In this document: piece after piece, positions 6,132-11,934 of the stretch
Layout: every line of letters starts with the position of its first letter
Numbering within the stretch: position 1 is the stretch's first letter
DNA from: RGUW01 sp040399325
Lineage (GTDB): Bacteria > Cyanobacteriota > Cyanobacteriia > PCC-6307 > Cyanobiaceae
Length of the DNA: 11,934 nt
Direction of reading: 5' to 3'
Assembly: GCA_040399325.1 (NCBI GenBank)
Contig: JBBASJ010000059.1
Coordinates: 1-11,934 of the forward strand
The notes under the pieces: generated by a model
Seen by the model: only the letters and a program-made list of their open reading frames with translations
Database searches by the model: none
What the model was told of the DNA's origin: nothing
Translations under genes and position numbers: made by a program

Positions 6132-7865
6132 ATGGCCGCAATCAATCAAACGTCACTGAGTTCTGCCAACTGGATGGCGTACTTGCCGGATCGCACCCGT
6201 CTGTTTGATGTGGTGATGCCCGGTTCCCATGGCGCAGCCACGTTTGGCTACACCTCTGGAAATCTCAATACTCCGAACAACCGTTTCGTGCAGTCTCACG
6301 ACACGCATAGCGATTTTTCTGCTCAGTTTCAGCAGGGAATTCGCTACATGGACCTCCGGGTTCGCAAGGATAGTGATACAAACCTTGGAAATAATATTCA
6401 GTTTTTTCACGGCCGCGACCCATTGAGTTTTTATCTCAATGAGGGATTGAATGATGCGTTAAGTGCTGCACAGACTTTTCTGCAAGCCAATCCGACAGAG
6501 ACTATCGTGCTGACACTCAAGCGCGAAGACAAACCTGCAGAGCAAGCAACCAAAGAGATCGATTCGGCTGATCTGGAAGCTTATCTAACAAACTATGCGA
6601 CCAATGCAAAACTGCCTGCTTCGAACAACAGTCTGTGGGTTGCGCGACCCTCTGATTTTCAGTCGATCCGTGACGCCCGTAACACCAATGGTTTGGCGGA
6701 TCTCAACCAGTCGGGCTCGGGGTATGAATTAGGTGTTGATAATCCTCGCCTCGTGTCTGGTGCAAAGCTGAATTATGAAAATTTGACACTCGGTGACGTG
6801 CGCGGCAAGATCATTCTTCATCTTCGCGAAATCGGAGGCGGTGAAGGATTTAAAAGTTCGCCAATTGTTGCTCTTGATCAGGGCACCTATACCTCTGGTA
6901 TTTATTTTCAGGACAATTACAGCGCGCCGGAGTTTGATGTCAAGAAAAATGATATTGTTCGAGGTGCTAAGGGCACATATCCAAATGATGCAGGTAATAA
7001 TCTGAATTTAGACAAGAAATTCTCCTTGAATTTCACGAGCGCAGCGTCCACTGCCGTTAATCCTGCAAGCAGCCCATCAAGTTTTGCTTTGACCATCAAT
7101 GCTGGTCTGCCGCAGAACAACTTTCAGACGGAAAACTCAACTTTTTCTTCCACTAAAACTCCATCGCTGAAAACCATGCTCAGCAAGAATGGCGAGCTTC
7201 AGCAATGGAATCTGTCGGAGCAGCGAGCTGGCCGGGCGGGTCTTCGGGGAACAATTGCTGGTGATTTTTATCTCACGCCCCAGTCGTGGTATTCAGAATT
7301 CTGGAATGGATCGGGTTATTCGAGGCGAGGTATTATCCCAAATCCGAACAGTGCGGATTATTCCCCTTCCGACCATATCACCAATTTAATCTGGCGGCAG
7401 AACACCTTTTATGGTGTCAGCTTCACCAATGCAGTTGCCGACAGCCTGACGGGTCTTCCTGTCTTCCGTGAATCTCAGAAAAGTACGATCAACTTCATTC
7501 CCTACAGCGGCAATAGTGATCAAAAGGGCGTGAATTTCAGGGTTTCTCAGGTCAGTGCTGCTGAGGCAGGTCTCTCTGCACAACAGATTGCAGCCATCAA
7601 GGTCGCGCCGTTGACAGACCCAATCAGCTTCAACGTGGAGCGCACAACGCGCGGAACGGCCAAATCAATCATCACAACGTTCAATGCCGATAACCGTTCC
7701 GTGACGGCTTCCTTGGCGGAGGGTAACCCAAAGGTTGTGTTCACGAATGTTGCAACCCCAGACCACGTTAATGGTTATCACTTCTTCCGGCTTGATTTTC
7801 TGAATCCCGGCGACAACGTCAAGATGGAGGCGCCAACGTTTTTTGCAGTCACTGACACGATTTGA
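6132..7865 (+). CDS. PI-PLC-like phospholipase C X-domain protein with extra C-terminal domain
   Basis: A 577-residue protein from ATG 6132; ATG 6093, 13 codons upstream, is an alternative, and neither has a clear ribosome site. Residues 12-385 form a phospholipase C X-domain TIM barrel: WMAYLPDRTRLFDVVMPGSH gives catalytic His33, QGIRYMDLRV (68-77) gives the Arg/Asp pair, FFHGRD (91-96) the second catalytic His93, IVLTLKRED (125-133) the lysine strand, LTLGDVRGKIILH (218-230) the usual later strand, and LRGTIAGDFY (371-380) the last strand. Such enzymes cleave phosphatidylinositol or related glycolipids. The residue after His33 is Gly, where Bacillus enzymes have Asp. Residues 386-577 are a Ser/Thr/Asn-rich region ending in probable beta strands that I do not recognise. 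The known bacterial enzymes are about 300 residues, so this one is almost doubled. No signal peptide is visible although the family is normally secreted. The gene is far less GC-rich than lysC and nfrB, suggesting horizontal transfer. It is divergent from nfrB and convergent with the SpoIIE gene. Confidence 0.85.
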   Translation: MAAINQTSLSSANWMAYLPDRTRLFDVVMPGSHGAATFGYTSGNLNTPNNRFVQSHDTHSDFSAQFQQGIRYMDLRVRKDSDTNLGNNIQFFHGRDPLSFYLNEGLNDALSAAQTFLQANPTETIVLTLKREDKPAEQATKEIDSADLEAYLTNYATNAKLPASNNSLWVARPSDFQSIRDARNTNGLADLNQSGSGYELGVDNPRLVSGAKLNYENLTLGDVRGKIILHLREIGGGEGFKSSPIVALDQGTYTSGIYFQDNYSAPEFDVKKNDIVRGAKGTYPNDAGNNLNLDKKFSLNFTSAASTAVNPASSPSSFALTINAGLPQNNFQTENSTFSSTKTPSLKTMLSKNGELQQWNLSEQRAGRAGLRGTIAGDFYLTPQSWYSEFWNGSGYSRRGIIPNPNSADYSPSDHITNLIWRQNTFYGVSFTNAVADSLTGLPVFRESQKSTINFIPYSGNSDQKGVNFRVSQVSAAEAGLSAQQIAAIKVAPLTDPISFNVERTTRGTAKSIITTFNADNRSVTASLAEGNPKVVFTNVATPDHVNGYHFFRLDFLNPGDNVKMEAPTFFAVTDTI

Positions 7866-7902
7866 TCCCGCAGGTATCAGCTTCTGTCTGCCTTTTCTGG
7901 GG

Positions 7903-7944
7903 CTGAACGCCTCACTCTGAATGCATCATTCTGAAAGCATCACA
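7903..7944. repeat. Three tandem copies of a 14-bp imperfect repeat
   Basis: The copies are CTGAACGCCTCACT (7903-7916), CTGAATGCATCATT (7917-7930) and CTGAAAGCATCACA (7931-7944), with consensus CTGAANGCATCA plus two variable bases. Adjacent copies agree at 11 of 14 positions. The array starts in the convergent gap and its third copy runs over the stop codon and last coding base before it of the minus-strand SpoIIE gene. No further copies flank it. Role unknown. Confidence 0.7.
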
Positions 7945-7953
7945 GTGCTTTCA
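7932..7953. terminator. Hairpin at the 3' end of the SpoIIE gene (possible bidirectional terminator)
   Basis: TGAAAGCA (7932-7939) and TGCTTTCA (7946-7953) make a perfect 8-bp stem with a 6-base loop that contains the SpoIIE stop codon. A smaller stem, GAATG/CATTC at 7919-7931, lies beside it. The two genes converge here, so a shared terminator is expected. Neither side has a T-run and the stem is only moderately GC-rich, so it is at best a weak intrinsic terminator. Confidence 0.35.
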
Positions 7954-9958
7954 TGATCAGCAGGGTGGTGTCATCAAACTGATCCGCCTCCTGGCAATGC
8001 TCTTTGAGGGCATCGAGTGTGGCGCTCAGCAGCTGCTCAGGGTTGTTGGTGGAAGCTGTCGGGGTTGAGAGCAGCGCTTGTACACGGTCAGTTCCGAAGG
8101 ATTCACCGCTGTTGGAGCGTGCGTCCACCACCCCATCGGTGAAGGTGTAGAGGAGGTCATGGCTCTGAAAGGCTGTGGTCTTGGGGGTGTAGCGGGCAGC
8201 CTTGAAGATACCCACGATGGGACCTGAAGTTTCCAGTCTCTCGAGCGTTCCATTGGCTCTCACAATGAATGGATTTTCATGGCCGGCATTGAGATAGACC
8301 AGTTGCTGTGACCGGTAGTCGTAGGCGGCGATGAAGATCGTGGCAAAAATCGCGGAATCTCCGTGGTTGCACGCCATGTAGTTGTTGACCCGGCAGATCG
8401 TGTTGCAGAGTTTTGACTCAATGCTGCGGTCCGGTTGCTCATCTGCACTCGCCAGGGAATAGCGCAGCAGGCTGCGAAACACTGACATGAACAGCGCTGA
8501 CGGGATGCCTTTGTCGCAGACGTCGGCAATCACCACGTAGGTGACGCCATCGAGGTGCAGCACGTCAAACCAGTCGGCGCCGATCTCGTAGGCAGGGTCA
8601 AAGTCGGCGGCGATCGCAACGTGTTGATTGCTGAGCTGCTCTTTGGTGATGAATTGCGTTTGAATCTGGGCTGCGATCTCCAGTTGTTTATCGGTGACCG
8701 CGTGCTGAAGGCGTTCGTTGAGCAGTTGCACCAGATTTTGTCCGGTCTCGTTGATGTCCCTGTAGAGGGCCCCGATTTCATCGGGCCTGTCGGCCTCGAG
8801 TCGGGATTCGAAATGGCCCGCGCTGAATTCGCGAATGGTGGCGGCCGCGCGACGGATCGGCTTGATTGCGCGCTGGCAGACAATCGCCAGAACCACGCTG
8901 ACCGCCATCAGCAGGATCAGCTGTTTGATGACCAGGTCTTGGATTTGTCGCTTGACCTTGGCTGCGATGCTTGCCCGATCGCTGATTACCATCAGCGTCC
9001 AGTTATTTTTGATTTCCTCGGTGTAGCTTAGAAATGATTCCCCTGCGACCTGAATTCGTCCAAAGCTCGGTTGGGCTTTGGCCTGCATGCCAGCTCTGAG
9101 CACTGCGCCCCAGGGGCCTTTCAGCAACTGTTGCGGTGACTGAACCGACAGCGCATCATTCACGGTTGAGAGTGGAAATATCACGTAACCGTCGTCGCTG
9201 AGCAGTAACACTTCACTGCCTACTGTCTGGCCATTTTGAAAGGAAATCGTGCTGGGTGCTCTGTGCTTGGATGTCTCCAGGGACTCGCCGATTTCGATCA
9301 ACCTGTGCTCGCCCGTCATCTGCATGTCGCGGGTTGTGTTGCGCAGTTCAATGGCCAGCACCAGAGAACCGACGGTGCGCTTGGCAGGCTTGCCGGTTGC
9401 GTCTGTTGATGTGGAGGTTGGTGCCTGAACCGGCACGCTGAGCAGATAGGAATGTGTTGTTGTCAGTTGGCGATCATCGATGCAGTCGGCTGGTTGCCCT
9501 GCCAGGCTCTGGCGCAGGCATTCCACAGTGAGATTCTCTCTGGGCTCAAGTCGCTTCAGGGTGCCGCTGCTGGCGATCATGACGCCTTTCTGATTGACAA
9601 GACCCCAGCCGCGATCTGGATGAATGGGGGCCAGGCGATCGAACAAAAGCTGTGACTGTTGTGGGTTCAGCGTCTGAATCGCTTCTGTCAGGACGATGGC
9701 CTTGAGCAGATCATCGAGCGACGTGATCCATTGTTTGACGATGTATTGCGAGATCTGGGCCTGATCCATCAAGACGGAGAGTTCGCTCTGGATCGCCTGC
9801 TTCGTTTGGGTTTTGAGGGTCAGAAGATTGAACGGAACAATCACAACAGCCATGCCCAGCCACACACTGACAATCAACTGACTTCTCAGCGTTCGCGGCT
9901 TGTGCAGCCAGGGCCCTGATCGCTGCAGCCAGCGTCCTGCGATGGATCGAAGCGTCAT
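7940..9958 (-). CDS. Membrane sensor with HAMP and PP2C-type SpoIIE/RsbU phosphatase domain
   Basis: A 672-residue protein from ATG 9958, chosen because it leaves an 88-base gap to lysC; the open frame continues upstream but would overlap the end of lysC with unrelated residues. Order: membrane segment 27-47 (LIVSVWLGMAVVIVPFNLLTL); extracytoplasmic region 48-342 compatible with a double Cache ligand-binding domain (GWGLVNQKGVMIASS, LLLSDDGYVIFPLS, FLSYTEEIKNNWTLMVISD); membrane segment 343-362; HAMP 363-415 (AIKPIRR, DEIGALYRDIN); short coiled coil to about 435; PP2C/SpoIIE domain 445-672. The metal-binding acidic motifs are present: GADWFDV (460-466), ADVCDKG (478-484), FTDGVVDARS (606-615) and DDTTLLIM (662-669). 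Such proteins dephosphorylate a STAS anti-sigma-antagonist in partner-switching pathways in response to an outside signal. No STAS protein, anti-sigma kinase or sigma factor is encoded here, so the partner lies elsewhere. GC content is below that of lysC and the nfr genes. Confidence 0.88.
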   Translation of the reverse strand: MTLRSIAGRWLQRSGPWLHKPRTLRSQLIVSVWLGMAVVIVPFNLLTLKTQTKQAIQSELSVLMDQAQISQYIVKQWITSLDDLLKAIVLTEAIQTLNPQQSQLLFDRLAPIHPDRGWGLVNQKGVMIASSGTLKRLEPRENLTVECLRQSLAGQPADCIDDRQLTTTHSYLLSVPVQAPTSTSTDATGKPAKRTVGSLVLAIELRNTTRDMQMTGEHRLIEIGESLETSKHRAPSTISFQNGQTVGSEVLLLSDDGYVIFPLSTVNDALSVQSPQQLLKGPWGAVLRAGMQAKAQPSFGRIQVAGESFLSYTEEIKNNWTLMVISDRASIAAKVKRQIQDLVIKQLILLMAVSVVLAIVCQRAIKPIRRAAATIREFSAGHFESRLEADRPDEIGALYRDINETGQNLVQLLNERLQHAVTDKQLEIAAQIQTQFITKEQLSNQHVAIAADFDPAYEIGADWFDVLHLDGVTYVVIADVCDKGIPSALFMSVFRSLLRYSLASADEQPDRSIESKLCNTICRVNNYMACNHGDSAIFATIFIAAYDYRSQQLVYLNAGHENPFIVRANGTLERLETSGPIVGIFKAARYTPKTTAFQSHDLLYTFTDGVVDARSNSGESFGTDRVQALLSTPTASTNNPEQLLSATLDALKEHCQEADQFDDTTLLIMKAL

Positions 9959-10046
9959 GCCAGAGGGCCAGTGCCGGTCTTGATGGTTTGTCGAATTCGC
10001 CGGTTCGGCAATCCCATGGTTGGTGGTTGTCAAGAGTCGGGCCGAC
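9959..10046 (-). promoter_or_regulatory. Gap between lysC and the SpoIIE gene with a consensus -35 hexamer
   Basis: On the minus strand TTGACA lies at 10033-10028, directly after the palindrome at the lysC stop. A 17-base spacer leads to TGCCGA (10010-10005), which is not a convincing -10. A promoter here would begin transcription about 40 bases before the SpoIIE ATG. It is also possible that the SpoIIE gene is cotranscribed with lysC. No clear Shine-Dalgarno precedes ATG 9958. Confidence 0.25.
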
Positions 10047-10048
10047 TC
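10034..10048. terminator. Perfect palindrome over the lysC stop codon
   Basis: GAGTCGGGCCGACTC is a perfect 15-base inverted repeat with a single central base. It overlaps two bases of the lysC TGA (10049-10047). As RNA it would fold as a 5-bp stem with a 5-base loop, and only CTCTTG follows on the minus strand, so it is a poor intrinsic terminator. It could instead be a protein-binding site for the downstream SpoIIE promoter. Confidence 0.3.
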
Positions 10049-11876
10049 AGCCAGCAGGCGACTCGGTGCCCTGCGCCTCGTGCTGCACCGATCCGCCCAG
10101 GCCGAAGGCTGCGTGCACCACCTGCAACGCATGCACGCCGTCGGCTTCGGCGACCACGCAGCTGGTGCGGATCTCGCTGGTGGCGATCAGTTCGATGTTG
10201 ATGCCGGCATCGGCCAGGGCTCTGAACATGCGGGCCGCGGTGCCGGCGGTGCAGGGCATGCCGGCACCCACGGCGCTCACCCGGGCGATGGCGGGCCCTT
10301 GCTCGAAGTGCGAGCCCGGCCATTGCAGCAGCAGCGGCTGCAGGGCCTGCTCGGCCCGCTGCAGCTCTTCGCGTTTGAGCGTGAAGCTCATGTCTTTGGT
10401 GCCGTCGTGGGTGCGCTCGGACTGCACGATCGCATCGAGACTGAGGCCCGCATCGGCCAGGGCGCGGCACACCGACGAGGCGGTGCCGGGCCGGTCGGGC
10501 ACCCGGCGCACGGCCACCTGGGCCTGGCCCAGATCGAGGGCCACCCCCCGCACCGGCGGATCACCCAGATCGCAGGTCTGGGGGTTGTGCTGCAGCTGCG
10601 AGTCGTGCAGCTCAAAGGCCTCGGCGGCGGCCCGCAGCGCCTTGGCCCCCTGGTGACCGGCCACCAGGCAGCTCACCTTGACCTCGCTGGTGGCGATCAG
10701 GCGCAGGTTGATGCCGGCCCGGGCGAGGGTGTCAAACAGCCGCGCCGCCACGCCTGGGCGCCCCATGATGCCCGCCCCCGAGATGCTGAGCTTGGCCATG
10801 CCGGCCTCGGCGCTGAGCCGGGCGCCGGTGTCGTCGTCTGTGCTGGCCAGCTGGGCGCCCATGGTCAGCAGCACCTCACGGCAGATGAGTTCGGCCCGGT
10901 CGCGTTCGGCGGCGGCCAGGGTGAAGGCGATGTCGTTGCTGGCGCCCTCGTGGGTGGCCTGCACGATCAGGTCGACGTTGAGCCCTGCAGCCCCCAGGGC
11001 CTCGAACAGGGTGGCCGCCACGCCCGGACGGTCGGGCACATGCGACAGGGCCAGCACCGCCTGGTCGGCATCGAGCTCGGCCCCGTCGACCGGCTTGCCC
11101 AGCTCGAGGCCGCCATGGCCGATCGGTCGCGCTGCGCCACTGGTGAGGCGGGTGCCCGGGGCATCGCTCCAGCTGGAGCGCACCACCAGGGGCACCCCGT
11201 AGTTGCGCGCGATCTCCACCGCGCGCGGATGCAGCACCGCCGCACCCAGGCTGGCCAGCTCGAGCATCTCGTCGCAGCTGACCTGCTCCATGAGCTGGGC
11301 GTCGGCCACCTTGCGCGGATCGGTGGTGAGCACGCCGGGCACATCGGTATAAATCTCACAGGCCGAGGCCCCCAGGGCCGCCGCCAGCGCCACCGCCGAG
11401 GTGTCGGAACCGCCCCGGCCCAGGGTGGTGATCTCGGGAGTGCCGGCGGCGCCGCCGCTGGTGCCCTGAAACCCGGCCACCACCACCACCTGGCCGGCAT
11501 CCAGCAGGCGCCTCAGCCGCTCGCTGCGCACCTCGAGGATGCGGGCGCGGCCATGGGCCGATTCGGTGATGATGCCCGCCTGGGTGCCCGTCATCGACAC
11601 CGCCGGCACGCCCAGGGCGTGCAGCGCCATCGACAGCAGGGCGATCGAGACCTGTTCGCCGGTGGCCAGCAGCATGTCCATCTCCCGCTGGGGTGGATTG
11701 CTGCTGATGGCACGGGCCAGGCCGGTGAGTTCGTCGGTGGTGTGGCCCATGGCCGAGACCACCACCACCAGCTCGTGGCCCTCGTCGCGGCTGGCGGCAA
11801 TGCGTGCCGCCACCGCCTGGATGCGCTCCACATCGGCCACCGAGGTGCCCCCGAATTTCTGAACCAGCAGGGCCAT
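10047..11876 (-). CDS. lysC: Aspartate kinase with four ACT domains
   Basis: A 609-residue enzyme phosphorylating aspartate at the first step toward lysine, threonine, methionine and isoleucine. ATG 11876 is chosen because the protein then begins MALLVQKFGGTSVADVERI, the canonical family start; an in-frame ATG at 11903 adds nine non-conserved residues. Kinase domain about 1-245: KFGGTSV (7-13), VVSAMGHTTDEL (39-50), GFQGTSGG (135-142), TTLGRGGSDTSA (150-161), YTDVPGVLTTDPR (176-188), HPRAVEIA (216-223). Four ACT domains follow: about 270-345, 358-425, 450-520 and 528-595. The second pair repeats the first (VPDRPGVAATLFEAL with VPDRPGTASSVCRAL; AGINLRLIATSEVKVSCLV with AGINIELIATSEIRTSCVV). 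ACT domains bind lysine and/or threonine for feedback inhibition. A duplicated pair giving about 600 residues is typical of cyanobacteria, against about 400-450 elsewhere. No other amino-acid synthesis gene is in the window. Confidence 0.95.
   Translation of the reverse strand: MALLVQKFGGTSVADVERIQAVAARIAASRDEGHELVVVVSAMGHTTDELTGLARAISSNPPQREMDMLLATGEQVSIALLSMALHALGVPAVSMTGTQAGIITESAHGRARILEVRSERLRRLLDAGQVVVVAGFQGTSGGAAGTPEITTLGRGGSDTSAVALAAALGASACEIYTDVPGVLTTDPRKVADAQLMEQVSCDEMLELASLGAAVLHPRAVEIARNYGVPLVVRSSWSDAPGTRLTSGAARPIGHGGLELGKPVDGAELDADQAVLALSHVPDRPGVAATLFEALGAAGLNVDLIVQATHEGASNDIAFTLAAAERDRAELICREVLLTMGAQLASTDDDTGARLSAEAGMAKLSISGAGIMGRPGVAARLFDTLARAGINLRLIATSEVKVSCLVAGHQGAKALRAAAEAFELHDSQLQHNPQTCDLGDPPVRGVALDLGQAQVAVRRVPDRPGTASSVCRALADAGLSLDAIVQSERTHDGTKDMSFTLKREELQRAEQALQPLLLQWPGSHFEQGPAIARVSAVGAGMPCTAGTAARMFRALADAGINIELIATSEIRTSCVVAEADGVHALQVVHAAFGLGGSVQHEAQGTESPAG
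10173..10190 (-). repeat. Copy of an 18-bp direct repeat within lysC (second copy 10683-10700)
   Basis: The same 18 plus-strand bases, from ctcgctgg to ggcgatcag, occur at 10173-10190 and 10683-10700. They encode LIATSE on the minus strand in ACT domains 4 and 2. This is a remnant or constraint of the internal ACT-pair duplication, with a spacing of 510 bases (170 codons). It is a possible site for recombination that would delete one ACT pair in frame. Confidence 0.6.
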
Positions 11877-11934
11877 GGCGGGACGCGCGGCGGCAGCGTG
11901 CAACTCTGAGCCGTCGATTATCTGCGAGAGCCCG
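11877..11934 (-). promoter_or_regulatory. lysC upstream region with -10-like GATAAT
   Basis: GATAAT lies at 11922-11917 on the minus strand, about 40 bases before ATG 11876, and matches the -10 consensus at five of six positions. The matching -35 would lie at or beyond the right edge of the window, so the promoter cannot be confirmed. No Shine-Dalgarno is evident. Confidence 0.3.

Noticed and set aside
8610..8617. HIP1 octamer GCGATCGC as a taxonomic marker
   Set aside because: Only one copy was noticed in about 12 kb of GC-rich DNA, which does not show over-representation.
10020..11909. 629-codon open frame on the plus strand opposite lysC
   Set aside because: Antisense shadow of an unambiguous aspartate kinase; the product is repetitive His/Gly/Ala-rich sequence.

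Overview
The window is a bacterial chromosome segment that most likely comes from a GC-rich picocyanobacterium of the Cyanobium/Synechococcus kind. The main support is the aspartate kinase at the right end, which carries four ACT domains (a duplicated pair), a form typical of cyanobacteria. A GC-rich background, sparse Shine-Dalgarno sequences and a single HIP1 octamer (GCGATCGC, 8610-8617) are compatible but weak. No tRNA, rRNA, CRISPR array, transposase or integrase was seen.

Layout, left to right. (1) 1-213, minus: the N-terminal part of a PhoD-like phosphatase/esterase that runs off the left edge. (2) 314-5897, minus: a tight three-gene operon read right to left as nfrB, nfrA and a ybcH-like DUF4434 gene, with junction overlaps of 1 and 4 bases. 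NfrB is an inner-membrane family 2 glycosyltransferase with a C-terminal MshEN (cyclic-di-GMP binding) region. NfrA is an exported TPR protein with a probable outer-membrane barrel. The third protein is a secreted, glycosidase-like DUF4434 protein. In E. coli the NfrA/NfrB pair makes and exports a c-di-GMP-controlled surface glycan that phage N4 uses as a receptor, so this block is probably a complete exopolysaccharide synthesis and export unit. (3) 5898-6131: a divergent intergenic region. (4) 6132-7865, plus: a PI-PLC-type (phospholipase C X-domain) protein without a visible signal peptide and with an unrecognised C-terminal domain. (5) 7866-7939: a short convergent gap entered by a three-copy 14-bp tandem repeat and a hairpin. 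(6) 7940-9958, minus: a membrane-bound sensor with periplasmic Cache-like, HAMP and PP2C/SpoIIE phosphatase domains. (7) 10047-11876, minus: aspartate kinase.

Base composition changes sharply. The nfr operon and lysC are very GC-rich, while the stretch from about 6090 to 9960 (PI-PLC and SpoIIE genes) is much less so. For example, 6361-6420 has 25 G+C of 60 and 9781-9840 has 30 of 60, against 46 of 60 in 2461-2520. This suggests a separately acquired pair of genes between older neighbours.

The most interesting system is the NfrB-NfrA-DUF4434 operon: a c-di-GMP-gated glycan machine, known from enterobacteria as a phage receptor pathway, in what looks like a cyanobacterium. NfrB's C-terminus holds two MshEN-like modules, each with a degraded first motif and a well-kept second motif.
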